Assembly (NCBI RefSeq): GCF_001509835.1
Contig: NZ_JXTJ01000008.1
Span: 558,001-622,000 of the forward strand
Origin: Allobosea sp. WAO
Lineage (GTDB): Bacteria > Pseudomonadota > Alphaproteobacteria > Rhizobiales > Beijerinckiaceae
Reading direction: 5' to 3'
DNA: 64,000 bases
Positions 27,262-35,629 of this stretch are shown one piece after another. Each line of letters starts with the position of its first letter. The stretch's first letter is position 1. The notes beneath the pieces were generated by a model. The model did no database searches. It was not told where the DNA came from and worked only from the letters and a program-made list of their open reading frames with translations. The translations under genes and the position numbers were made by a program.

Positions 27262-27750
27262 ATGTCGACCGCAAGTTCCAAACCACAGACGGCTACGCTC
27301 GCCGATGAGAGCTTCATGTCCGCCGACGATCTCCGCTCCTACATGGCGGATCTCGAAATGGCCAAGGCGTCGAAGCTGCTGGGCGCCATGGACAAGGCCG
27401 AGGAGGCCCGCAAGAAGCTTGTCGCGACCTTGCAGGAAGAAATCGCCGTCACGCCGGAGAAGATCGCCGAGATCAAGCACAGCCTGGCGAACAAGACCCG
27501 AGCCGCCGCCGAGCGTGGCGAGAAGGAGGTGCTCGTCATGCGCTTCCCGAGTGCACTCTGCACGGATCGCGGACGGGCGATCAACAATGCCGAGGCGGAT
27601 TGGCCGACCACGCTGACCGGGCGGCCGCGCCAGGCCTACGAGTTCTGGAAGGAGCATCTTCAGCCGGCGAAGTACAAGCTGCGCGCCATGATCGTCGAGT
27701 GGCCGGGGGGGCTACCGGGCGACGTGGCGTTCTTTCTGAGCTGGTCCTAG
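27262..27750 (+). CDS. Conserved hypothetical protein
   Basis: 162 aa. The N-terminal half is helical and Lys/Glu-rich (SADDLRSYMADLEMAKASKL, then KIAEIKHSLANKTRAAAERG). The C-terminal half has a FPSALCTDRGRAINN stretch and ends in a compact aromatic tail (GDVAFFLSWS). No signal or membrane segment. It precedes ppk2 by 16 bp, suggesting the same operon. Function unknown. Confidence 0.55.
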   Translation: MSTASSKPQTATLADESFMSADDLRSYMADLEMAKASKLLGAMDKAEEARKKLVATLQEEIAVTPEKIAEIKHSLANKTRAAAERGEKEVLVMRFPSALCTDRGRAINNAEADWPTTLTGRPRQAYEFWKEHLQPAKYKLRAMIVEWPGGLPGDVAFFLSWS

Positions 27751-27766
27751 CGCTCGGAGCACGACG

Positions 27767-28549
27767 ATGAAGGCGGATTCGACCAAGCCCATGAAGCGCA
27801 AGCAGTATGAGCGCGAACTGCGCGAGCTGCACGGCGAACTGGTGAAGCTTCAGGAATGGGCGAAACATGCCGGCGGCAAGGTCTGCATCGTTTTCGAGGG
27901 GCGCGATGGCGCCGGCAAGGGCGGCGTGATCAAGGCGATCACCGAGCGGGTCAGTCCGCGCGTCTTCCGCGTCGTCGCGCTGCCGCCCCCGACCGAGCGC
28001 GAGCGCTCGCAGATGTATGTCCAGCGCTACCTGCCGCATCTGCCTGCTGCAGGCGAGATCGTTATCTTCGATCGCAGCTGGTACAACAGGGCCGGGGTCG
28101 AGCGGGTCATGGGCTTCTGCACAGAGGATCAGGCCAAGGGCTTCCTTCAGATCGTTCCCAGCGTCGAGAAGGCCATCGTCGAGTCCGGCGCCATCCTGCT
28201 GAAGTACTGGCTCGAGGTCGGCCAGGAAGAGCAGACGCGCCGCATGGAAGAGCGCATCAACGACCCCAGGAAGATCTGGAAGCTCTCCCCGATGGATCTG
28301 AAATCGTACTCGCGCTGGTACGAGTACTCACGCGCCCGTGACGAGATGTTCCATGCCAGCGATACGGCCTGGGCGCCGTGGTACGCCGTCCATTCGGATG
28401 ACAAGCGCAAGGCGAGGCTGGCCATCATCTCGCACATATTGAGCTCTGTCCCCTACGAGGCGTTGCCGCGGGAGAAGATCAAGCTGCCCAAGCGGCAGAA
28501 GCCGCATGGCTATGAGGAGGTCAACTTCGCCCGCAACTGGATAGGCTAG
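27767..28549 (+). CDS. ppk2: Polyphosphate kinase 2
   Basis: 260-aa cytoplasmic kinase that transfers phosphate between polyphosphate and nucleotides. Walker A is GRDGAGKGG (about 45-53), Walker B is VIFDRSWYNRAGVERVMGF, and the lid region and the conserved KYWLEVGQEEQTRR are present. Length fits the single-domain class I enzymes, which mostly make ATP or GTP from nucleoside diphosphates. It heads or lies within a run with a small membrane protein and an HlyD-type protein. Confidence 0.92.
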   Translation: MKADSTKPMKRKQYERELRELHGELVKLQEWAKHAGGKVCIVFEGRDGAGKGGVIKAITERVSPRVFRVVALPPPTERERSQMYVQRYLPHLPAAGEIVIFDRSWYNRAGVERVMGFCTEDQAKGFLQIVPSVEKAIVESGAILLKYWLEVGQEEQTRRMEERINDPRKIWKLSPMDLKSYSRWYEYSRARDEMFHASDTAWAPWYAVHSDDKRKARLAIISHILSSVPYEALPREKIKLPKRQKPHGYEEVNFARNWIG

Positions 28550-28656
28550 TCGCGGGGCACACCTTCAGAATATGGTCGTGCTGGGCGGCGAGCTGCATCC
28601 GGCCGGGGCGACCCGCGAAAACCGCATGCGGCACTGGCTTGCTCTGGAGCGTCTTA

Positions 28657-29106
28657 ATGGCCGATGGCGTTCACCCACTTGCGCCGCATCATTTGCCGGG
28701 CTTCATCACGCCGCCCGGCGAAACCGATACACTTCTGGTCGTCACTGGCTTCATCCTGCTCCTGGCGGTGCTGGGGGTCGGCCTGATCTTCCTGCGCCTG
28801 CACACGCTGCCGGAACGCATGGCGCATAAATCCCAGAAGCTGCAGTTCGAGATCGTCGCCGTCCTCGGCCTGCTCGCGCTGTTCACCCATGTGCATCTGT
28901 TCTGGGTCGCGGGCCTGCTGCTGGCCCTGATCGATCTTCCCGATTTCACCGGGCTGTTCGGCCGAATGGCGCACGCGCTCGAGCGCATCGCCGGAGTGAA
29001 GCGGCCGGCGGGTGAGACGGAGTTCGACGAGACTTCGCCGCCGGACACCGCTCATGCCACGAGCGTGAGTCACGCGCCGGCCCGGAAGGAGCCCGGCCAT
29101 GCTTGA
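28657..29106 (+). CDS. Small inner-membrane protein
   Basis: 149 aa. After a Pro/His-rich start (MADGVHPLAPHHLPG) there are two clear membrane segments (TLLVVTGFILLLAVLGVGLIF and IVAVLGLLALFTHVHLFWVA), then a disordered tail. Its last 8 bases overlap the start of the HlyD-family gene, so the two proteins are probably translationally coupled and may form a complex. It is unlike classical transporter permeases. Confidence 0.65.
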   Translation: MADGVHPLAPHHLPGFITPPGETDTLLVVTGFILLLAVLGVGLIFLRLHTLPERMAHKSQKLQFEIVAVLGLLALFTHVHLFWVAGLLLALIDLPDFTGLFGRMAHALERIAGVKRPAGETEFDETSPPDTAHATSVSHAPARKEPGHA

Positions 29107-30331
29107 ACTGCTGGTCTGCTCGCTCCTCACCATTGTCCCCGATTACCTCTACCGGCGCTTCCGGCAGGGCAAGCGCCTCGGCAAGGAAATCACCTTCTAC
29201 TCGGTCTGGTTCGAGCTGCGCTGGGGCATCACGACCTGCCTCATGCTGACAATCGCCCTGATCACGGTGATCTTCTACAATCACCCGACGACGACCAGCG
29301 CCTCGGTGATGTTCCGGACCGTTCCGATCGTACCGGAGATCAACGGTCGCGTCGCGGAGGTGAACATCGCCATCAGCGGCAATGTCACCAAGGGCGATCC
29401 GATCTTCCGGCTCGATAGCAGCCGGCAGGAAGCGGCGGTCGCGACCGCGAGGAACAAGATCGCCGAAGTCGAGGCCGCGATCGTCGTCGCCAGGGCCGAC
29501 CTGCTCACCGACGAAAGCAAGATTCTCGAGGCGAGGAGCGCTCATCAGCAGGCGCTCGACGAGCTCGAGACCAAGCAGGAACTGCGGCGGCGCAATGACG
29601 ACATCGTCGCGCGGCGCGAGATCGAGCGGCTCGAGAACCTGGTCGCCGGACGCGAGGCTGCGGTGTCCGCTGCCGTCGCCTCGAAAGGCAGCGCGGAGAC
29701 GCGGATCTCGACCCTGCTGCCGGCCGAGAAGGCGAGCGCCGAGGCGGCGCTGGTGCAGGCGCAGGCCGATCTCGATCGCACGGTCGTGCGCGCCGGGGTC
29801 ACCGGCCGCGTCGAGCAGTTCACGCTGCGCGTCGGCGATGTCGTCAATCCGCTGCTGCGGCCGGCCGGCGTGCTGATCCCGCAGGAGGCGGGCAGGACGA
29901 CCTTGCAGGCCGGCTTCTCGCAGCTCGAAGCGCAGGTCATCAAGGTCGGCATGGTTGCGGAGGCGACCTGCCTCTCCAAGCCCTGGGTGATCATCCCGAT
30001 GGTCGTCACCAACGTGCAGGACTTCATCGCCGCCGGCCAGTTCCGCAGTGGCGAGGTCCTGCTCGACGTGCAGCAGGTTTCGAAGCCGGGTACGCTTCTG
30101 GCCTTCCTCGAACCGCTCTATCCCGGCGGGCTCGACGGCGTCACCCCGGGCAGCACCTGCATCGCCAACGCCTATTCCAGCAACCATGAGCTGATCGCCT
30201 CCGGCAAGCTCTCGACCAGTCGCAAGATCATCCTCCACGGCGTCGACGCGGTCGGTCTTGTCCACGCGCTGCTGTTGCGCATCCAGGCGCTGGTCCTGCC
30301 GATCCAGACGCTCGTGTTCAGCGGGCATTAG
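29099..30331 (+). CDS. HlyD-family membrane fusion protein
   Basis: 410 aa. Residues 1-65 have two hydrophobic stretches; then VPEINGRVAEVNIAISGNV is the barrel-sandwich (biotinyl-lipoyl-like) half motif, followed by a long coiled coil (about 110-215) and the second half (RTVVRAGVTGRVEQFTLRVG-like). Such proteins bridge inner-membrane exporters to the outer membrane. No ABC, RND or MFS exporter is adjacent. The pairing with ppk2 and a small membrane protein is unusual; the exported substrate is unknown. Confidence 0.85.
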   Translation: MLELLVCSLLTIVPDYLYRRFRQGKRLGKEITFYSVWFELRWGITTCLMLTIALITVIFYNHPTTTSASVMFRTVPIVPEINGRVAEVNIAISGNVTKGDPIFRLDSSRQEAAVATARNKIAEVEAAIVVARADLLTDESKILEARSAHQQALDELETKQELRRRNDDIVARREIERLENLVAGREAAVSAAVASKGSAETRISTLLPAEKASAEAALVQAQADLDRTVVRAGVTGRVEQFTLRVGDVVNPLLRPAGVLIPQEAGRTTLQAGFSQLEAQVIKVGMVAEATCLSKPWVIIPMVVTNVQDFIAAGQFRSGEVLLDVQQVSKPGTLLAFLEPLYPGGLDGVTPGSTCIANAYSSNHELIASGKLSTSRKIILHGVDAVGLVHALLLRIQALVLPIQTLVFSGH

Positions 30332-30367
30332 GGCAGGCGCGACACTCGCGCCCGTATCGCGGTCCTG

Positions 30368-30394
30368 GCCGGTATCGGCAAAGCCGATGCCGGC
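30368..30394 (+). terminator. Terminator after the HlyD gene
   Basis: A 12-bp stem with one G-U pair (GCCGGTATCGGC/GCCGATGCCGGC) and an AAA loop, 37 bp after the HlyD stop. Confidence 0.6.
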
Positions 30395-30475
30395 TCTCGA
30401 CGCGCCCGGCCGGGGCATGCGAAGCTCGCTTTCAGGGAGCAGCTGGGGTGCTCCTCTCTCATTCTGGCTCGCCGC

Positions 30476-31471
30476 ATGCGTCGTCGCTCCCTTTTGGTTG
30501 CCCTGGCAACATGCGGGCTCGCGCTCCGCGGTCGTCCGACTTGGGCGGCGGCGCCTGCCAGACTGGTCTCGGTGATCACCGCATTGCCGCTCGACCATCC
30601 GTTGGTGCGTTCAAGGATGGGCGAGCTTCGCGGCTTGCTGGCCGAGCGTGGCTGGGTCGAGGGAGGCAATCTACGCGCGATCTGGCGGTTTTCCGGCGCC
30701 AGCGAGGACGATCTGGCGCGCGCCGTCGGGGAGACGCTCCGTGACAGGCCCGACGTGATCATCGTCGGCTCCAGCACCGAGGCTGAGGCGGTTCTTGCCG
30801 AAACCCGGCGTACCCCCGTTCTGTTCAGCACGGCTTCCGACCCTATTGGTAGCGGCTTCGTGCGTTCGCTCGAGCGCCCAGAGGGCAACGCCACCGGCTT
30901 CAGCAACAACGCCCCCGCAATGTCGGCCAAATGGGTCGAGCTGCTGGTCGAGATTGCCCCTGAAACCCACCGGATCGGCGTCGTCTTCAACCCGCGTACC
31001 ACGCCGGCCGCCGGCGAGACCTATCTCGCCACCCTGAACGCCAGCATCGTGGAGCAGGAGCTCGAACTTGGGATGCTGCCGGTGGCCGAGCCGGCTGCGA
31101 TCGAGCGCGCGATTGCCGGCTTCGCCGCACATGGTGCGGGGGGAGGGCTGGTTTTCTTGCCTGACAGCTTCACCTTTCGCCATGCTGGCCGATGTGCGGA
31201 GGCCGCCGCCCGCGCACGCCTGCCGGCGATCTATCCGTTCGACACCTTCACGCAACAGGGCGGGCTGATGTCGTACACTGGCGCCCGCGAAGGCACGGCC
31301 GAGCTCATGGCATCCTATGTCGACCTGATCCTGCGCGGCGCGAATGTCGCGGAGCTCCCGGTGCAGTTCTCACGCAGCTTCGAGCTGGTCATCAACGAAA
31401 AGGCTGCTGCGGCGCTCGGACTCGGCCTGCCGCCTTCGCTGCGGATCCGTGCGCAGCGGATCGTCTCGTGA
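30476..31471 (+). CDS. Periplasmic binding protein (ABC_sub_bind family), probable sensor partner
   Basis: 331 aa. Starts MRRRSLLVALATCG, a signal peptide that may be Tat-like because of the leading arginines. The mature part matches the TrpX-like ABC_sub_bind family: ERGWVEGGNLRAIWRF, then PVLFSTASDPIGSGFVRSL, then YPFDTFTQQGGLMSY. There is no permease or ATPase gene next to it. Instead its stop overlaps the GTG start of a hybrid kinase, and an OmpR regulator follows, so it more likely presents a ligand to the kinase, as TorT does for TorS. Confidence 0.83.
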   Translation: MRRRSLLVALATCGLALRGRPTWAAAPARLVSVITALPLDHPLVRSRMGELRGLLAERGWVEGGNLRAIWRFSGASEDDLARAVGETLRDRPDVIIVGSSTEAEAVLAETRRTPVLFSTASDPIGSGFVRSLERPEGNATGFSNNAPAMSAKWVELLVEIAPETHRIGVVFNPRTTPAAGETYLATLNASIVEQELELGMLPVAEPAAIERAIAGFAAHGAGGGLVFLPDSFTFRHAGRCAEAAARARLPAIYPFDTFTQQGGLMSYTGAREGTAELMASYVDLILRGANVAELPVQFSRSFELVINEKAAAALGLGLPPSLRIRAQRIVS

Positions 31472-34179
31472 CGCAGCACGACACCGCGCCGCTGAAGACT
31501 GCCAAGCCGCCGCATGGCGCACTCGGTCGCAAATATGCGCTCTTCATGGGCGTTGCGATCTGCCTGGCGCTCGGACTCAGCACCGCCGTCTCGACCTTCT
31601 TCGCCTTCTCGGACCAGCGGGCGCTCGTCGTCCGCGTGCAGCAGGAGCAGGCCCGGGCGGCGGCGCAAAGGATCGGCGCCTTCGTGGCCGACATCATGCA
31701 TCAGCTCGACTGGGTCTCGCAAAGCGGAGCCGGCGGCAATTCGGCAGAGGAGCGCCGGCTCGAAGGCTTGCGCCTGCTGCGACAGGTGCCCGCGATTCTC
31801 GAACTGCGCCAGATCGATCCGGCCGGGCGCGAGCAGCTCGCGCTTTCACGCATCGAGCGCGACCGGGTCGGCAGCGGTGTCGACTGGTCGGCCGATCCCG
31901 GCTTCAAAGCGGCGCTCGCGCAGGGCGGCTTCCATGGCGACATCCAGTTCCGGCGCGGTTCCGAGCCCTATATCGAGCTGTTCAGGCGCGGCGCGGCGCC
32001 GCCGCATTGGGTGGCGCGGGCGACGGTCAACCTCGTCTTCATCCGCGAGCTGGTCTCCCGGCTAAAAGTTGGAGAGGCCGGCCGCGCCTATATCGTCACA
32101 GAGGCCGGGCAACTGATCGCCCACCCCGATCTGCGCTTCGTGCTCCGCAATACCAACCTCGCCAGCCTGATCGGCGCACATCGGGCGGCGGGTGAGCCTG
32201 GGGGCGGCCTCTCGATGACCGACATCGAAGGACGCCGTGTCCTTTCGGTGATGGCAGCAGTCCCGGAACTCGACTGGAATGTCGTGGTCGACCTGCCGGA
32301 GAGCGAGGCCTTCGCCCCGATCCACGCCTCGATCCTGCGCTCGCTGATGCTACTGGCCGTGGCGCTTCTCGGCGCTATCCTGGCCGCCATCGCGCTAAGC
32401 CGGAAACTGGTGGCGCCGATCAGGGCTCTCGGCGAGGGCGCAGCGCGGATCGGCCGGGGACAGTTGCACGAGCGGATCGACATCCGCACGGGAGACGAGC
32501 TGCAGGAGCTCGGCGAACAGTTCAACCAGATGGCCAAGAATCTGGAAGAAGGTCGCGCCATGCTGGAGGACAAGGTCGTCGCCCGCACCGCGGCTCTGAA
32601 GACGGCTCTGGAACTGGCTTCAGCCGGCCAGAGGGCTGCCGAGGAGGCCACCCGCGCAAAGTCCCGTTTCCTGGCCGTGGTCGGCCACGATATCCGTACG
32701 CCGCTCTCGGGCGTGCTCGGCGTTCTCGAACTCCTCGACCGCAGCCGCCTGAGCCAGCGCGATCGGCGTCTCGTCGCCATGGCCGCGACCTTGGGCGAGG
32801 CACTGGTCGATCTCGCCAATGCGACGCTCGACCTGTCGCGGCTGGAGGCCGGCACTGAAGGCCTCGACTTGCGAGATTTCGACCTAGGCGTGCTGCTCGA
32901 GGCCGTCGATGCCCTGATGCGTTCCCCGGCGGAGCAGAAGGGGCTCGCGCTGAAGCTGCGGGGCCCACTGCCCGATCCTCCGCGTCTTCACGGCGACCCC
33001 GGCAAGATCCAGCGCATTCTGATCAATCTCTTGCGCAACGCGATCAGCTTCACCGAGCACGGCGAAATCGAGTTCGGCGCCGGGCTTGAGCCTGCCTCGG
33101 CCGGAGACGGTATCTGGTTGACGCTCATGGTACGCGACACCGGCATCGGCATCGACCGGGCGATGCAGGACCGGATCTTCCGCGACTTCGTGCAGGTCGA
33201 TCCCGACACGGGCCGGCGCAATGGCGGTGTCGGGTTGGGGCTGGCGATCTGCAGCAAACTGGCGGAGCTGATGGGCGGCGCGATCTCAGTCGCCAGCACC
33301 AAGGGGGAGGGCAGCACCTTTTCCGTCAGGCTGCCCTTGGCCGCGGCCAAGGGGGAGACGCGGTCACCCGACCGCGCGCCAGCGCCGCTTCAGCGGGTCC
33401 TCGTGGTCGATGACGACCCGGTGACGCGCGAGGTTGCCCGGGTCATGGTCGGCAAGGCCGGTCACAAGGTGCAGGCCGTGGCTTCCGGCGAGGCGGCGCT
33501 TGCAAGGTTGCGCAAGAGCGCCTTCGACCTCGTCCTACTCGACATGCACATGGCCGGCATGGACGGCATCGAGACAGCACTGTCGATCCGGGCATTGCCG
33601 GCAGCTTCGCAGCCTCGGATCATCGCGCTGACGGCCGATGTTTCCCCGGAGACCATGCGGCGGATGCGCGCCGCAGCGCTGACGACGATCCTGTCGAAGC
33701 CGATTACCTCGGCGGCCTTGCTGCAGGCCATCGGGCGGGGAGGCGGCCGCAGCGGCGAGGGGCCGCCCGTGGCGCTTTCGGCCGAGCTGCCCGTCGACAT
33801 CGCATTTTTCCGCACCCAGAGCAGCCTGATCGGCGAGGAACGCACGCGGCAGCTGGTCCAACTCTTCGCGACCGTGTCGGAGAAGATCATCACCGGTCTG
33901 CGCGCGGCCCTGCAGGATTCGGACAGGGGGGAGCTGCGACGACTGGCTCATCAGCTCGCGAGCTCAGCCGGCGCCGTCGGCTTCGGGCGCGTCTTCGTCC
34001 TGGCGGGTAGGTTGGAGCGTGAGGCGCTGGTCGCCGAGTTCGAGGCACTTGCACTTGCGGTCGAGCTGCTCGGCCAAGCCACCAGCGACGCCTTCGAAGC
34101 CCTTGCTGCTCTCGATGACGATGCGCCTGTCCTGGCGGAGGCTCAGATATCGCGCTCGACCGGCAGCCCGAGCCTGTAG
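31468..34179 (+). CDS. Hybrid sensor histidine kinase with receiver and Hpt domains
   Basis: 903 aa from the GTG at 31468, which overlaps the preceding stop (GTGA). Order: membrane helix about 21-45, periplasmic Cache-like sensor to about 285, second helix about 286-312, HAMP, HisKA (GHDIRTPLSG, His about 406), ATPase with N box (NLLRNAISF), G1 (DTGIGIDRA) and G2 (GVGLGLAICSKL), a receiver with LVLLDMHMAGMDG, and a C-terminal Hpt (RRLAHQLASSAGAVGF). This is the TorS/ArcB phosphorelay layout. The final 37 bp overlap the convergent response-regulator gene. Confidence 0.93.
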   Translation: MTQHDTAPLKTAKPPHGALGRKYALFMGVAICLALGLSTAVSTFFAFSDQRALVVRVQQEQARAAAQRIGAFVADIMHQLDWVSQSGAGGNSAEERRLEGLRLLRQVPAILELRQIDPAGREQLALSRIERDRVGSGVDWSADPGFKAALAQGGFHGDIQFRRGSEPYIELFRRGAAPPHWVARATVNLVFIRELVSRLKVGEAGRAYIVTEAGQLIAHPDLRFVLRNTNLASLIGAHRAAGEPGGGLSMTDIEGRRVLSVMAAVPELDWNVVVDLPESEAFAPIHASILRSLMLLAVALLGAILAAIALSRKLVAPIRALGEGAARIGRGQLHERIDIRTGDELQELGEQFNQMAKNLEEGRAMLEDKVVARTAALKTALELASAGQRAAEEATRAKSRFLAVVGHDIRTPLSGVLGVLELLDRSRLSQRDRRLVAMAATLGEALVDLANATLDLSRLEAGTEGLDLRDFDLGVLLEAVDALMRSPAEQKGLALKLRGPLPDPPRLHGDPGKIQRILINLLRNAISFTEHGEIEFGAGLEPASAGDGIWLTLMVRDTGIGIDRAMQDRIFRDFVQVDPDTGRRNGGVGLGLAICSKLAELMGGAISVASTKGEGSTFSVRLPLAAAKGETRSPDRAPAPLQRVLVVDDDPVTREVARVMVGKAGHKVQAVASGEAALARLRKSAFDLVLLDMHMAGMDGIETALSIRALPAASQPRIIALTADVSPETMRRMRAAALTTILSKPITSAALLQAIGRGGGRSGEGPPVALSAELPVDIAFFRTQSSLIGEERTRQLVQLFATVSEKIITGLRAALQDSDRGELRRLAHQLASSAGAVGFGRVFVLAGRLEREALVAEFEALALAVELLGQATSDAFEALAALDDDAPVLAEAQISRSTGSPSL

Positions 34180-34862
34180 CCGATGCCGCTGACCGTCATG
34201 ATGATGCCGGGATGTCCGGCATCGCTGAGCTTGCGCCGGAGCCGGGCGACCAGCGCATCGACGCTGCGCGCGTCGACATCGGTGTAGCGGTTGCTGACCA
34301 CCTCGATCAGATAGTCGCGGGTCAGGGCATGCTCCGTGCTTTCGACAAGAGCGGCGAGCAGGTCGAACTCGCCGCGCGTCAGGCGGATAGGCTCTCCGGT
34401 CAGCGTCGCGAGCTCGCGACGCAGCAGATCCATGATGAACGGGCCGAAGGTTGCGGTCGTGCTGCGGCGGGCCGTGTCGCGCTCGATCCTGCGTCGCCGC
34501 AGCACCGAGCGGGTCCGGGCGAGAAGGTCGCGCAGGTCGACGGGCTTGCTGACATAGTGATCGCCCGCGAGTTCGAGCCCGACGATCCGGTCGACATCGG
34601 CATCGCGCTGCGTCACGAAGATGATGCCGGCATCCGAAAACGTCTGGAGTTCTCTGGCGAGTTCGAAGCCGTCTCCGTCCGGCAGCACGACATCGATGAA
34701 GATCAGCTCCGGCTTGAAATTGCGGACCGCCCGCTTGGCCTGGGCGATCGTCTCTGCTTCCTGGATCTGAAAACCCTGATCGCTGAAATAGCCTGCGATG
34801 ACCGCACGGGTGACGGGGTCGTCCTCGACGATGACCAGCCGTTCTCCCGATGTCGCGTCCAT
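34143..34862 (-). CDS. OmpR/TorR-type response regulator
   Basis: 239 aa. Receiver with DD at 14-15, phosphoacceptor D57 (LIFIDVVLPDGDGF) and YVSKPVDL; winged-helix DNA-binding domain in the second half (LTRGEFDLLAALVES, then VDALVARLRRKL and GIGYRLG). The gene is convergent with the hybrid kinase and overlaps its 3' end by 37 bp, so the two are almost certainly partners but are made from different promoters. Target genes are not evident. Confidence 0.92.
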   Translation of the reverse strand: MDATSGERLVIVEDDPVTRAVIAGYFSDQGFQIQEAETIAQAKRAVRNFKPELIFIDVVLPDGDGFELARELQTFSDAGIIFVTQRDADVDRIVGLELAGDHYVSKPVDLRDLLARTRSVLRRRRIERDTARRSTTATFGPFIMDLLRRELATLTGEPIRLTRGEFDLLAALVESTEHALTRDYLIEVVSNRYTDVDARSVDALVARLRRKLSDAGHPGIIMTVSGIGYRLGLPVERDI

Positions 34863-35011
34863 CAGCCCCGCAATCCCCGGCCGGCGACCGCCTCCATGGC
34901 AGGTCTCGTGCTCTGGCCCGGCGGACGATTCAACAGGGATCGATCTAATTCAAGCGATTGCAGCGGCAATTGTTGACGGCTGTTCACCAGGCCGCCGCTT
35001 CGGTGTCGGTT

Positions 35012-35425
35012 CTAGCAGGGCGTCTCGACGACCCGCAGCTTTGGCCGGCGTAGGCGCTCCCGCCGGAGCGCGGCGATGGTCGCGGCATTCGCGCAGTACT
35101 GCTGATAGGTCAATTCTGCTTCGTCGCGGTCGAGTTTGCGGCGGCAGTGCTGGGTCATCGTGCAGCTCGCGCAGACGACCGCCATGTCGCGCATCACGGC
35201 CGGTTGCAGACGGGTCAGGCGCTCGGCGTCGAGCCCTGCGGCGGCGAGAAGCCGTGGCAGGAGCTCGTTCTCGGACGCATCGCGCGAGGCGAGATTGTAG
35301 AGATCGGCCTGGGCGACCGCGACGTCGCTGGCCAGCTCGCGCAGGCCGTCGCAGCTGAGCGCATCGAGCTCACGACGGGCGAAATGGCGCTGGCGCCAGC
35401 GCTGGGCGAGTTCGGAAAGATGCAT
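35012..35425 (-). CDS. DUF6455 family cysteine-motif protein
   Basis: 137 aa from the ATG at 35423-35425. Helical N-terminal half, then a cysteine set C85-x2-C88-x5-C94 and C111 (VVCASCTMTQHC, then YCANA), matching the DUF6455 family and suggesting a metal or Fe-S site. It is divergent from hemN and has a TTG-N8-CAA box 50 bp upstream of its start, so it probably belongs to the anaerobic regulon. Function unknown; a redox or haem-related role is conceivable. Confidence 0.72.
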   Translation of the reverse strand: MHLSELAQRWRQRHFARRELDALSCDGLRELASDVAVAQADLYNLASRDASENELLPRLLAAAGLDAERLTRLQPAVMRDMAVVCASCTMTQHCRRKLDRDEAELTYQQYCANAATIAALRRERLRRPKLRVVETPC

Positions 35426-35474
35426 GGTTTCCTCCTCTTGGAACCCAGCATCCACCAGCTGACGGTGCGGAACA

Positions 35475-35488
35475 TTGTTCTGGCTCAA
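35475..35488. promoter_or_regulatory. FNR/FixK/NnrR-type box (hemN-DUF6455 intergenic, copy A)
   Basis: TTGTTCTGGCTCAA, that is TTG-N8-CAA, 50 bp upstream of the DUF6455 start codon. Confidence 0.5.
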
Positions 35489-35553
35489 ATCCAGGAATGA
35501 TCGCGCCATCGGTTTCCGGGCCGTCGGCGCAGGTGCCACGCGCTTCTTTGCAT

Positions 35554-35567
35554 TTGCACTCGATCAA
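35554..35567. promoter_or_regulatory. FNR/FixK-type box upstream of hemN
   Basis: TTGCACTCGATCAA fits the FixK pattern TTG(A/C)-N6-(T/G)CAA and keeps one perfect FNR half-site (ATCAA). It ends 62 bp before the hemN ATG. Confidence 0.65.
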
Positions 35568-35629
35568 AGAAGGGCGGCGCCATGCAGGGTAGGACGTGAT
35601 CGGGAACAGTCAGTTTTTCGGAGCTTTCG

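Noticed and set aside
31192..31467. Upstream extension of the hybrid kinase frame
   Set aside because: It is the off-frame reading of the binding-protein gene; the GTG overlapping its stop explains the junction better.
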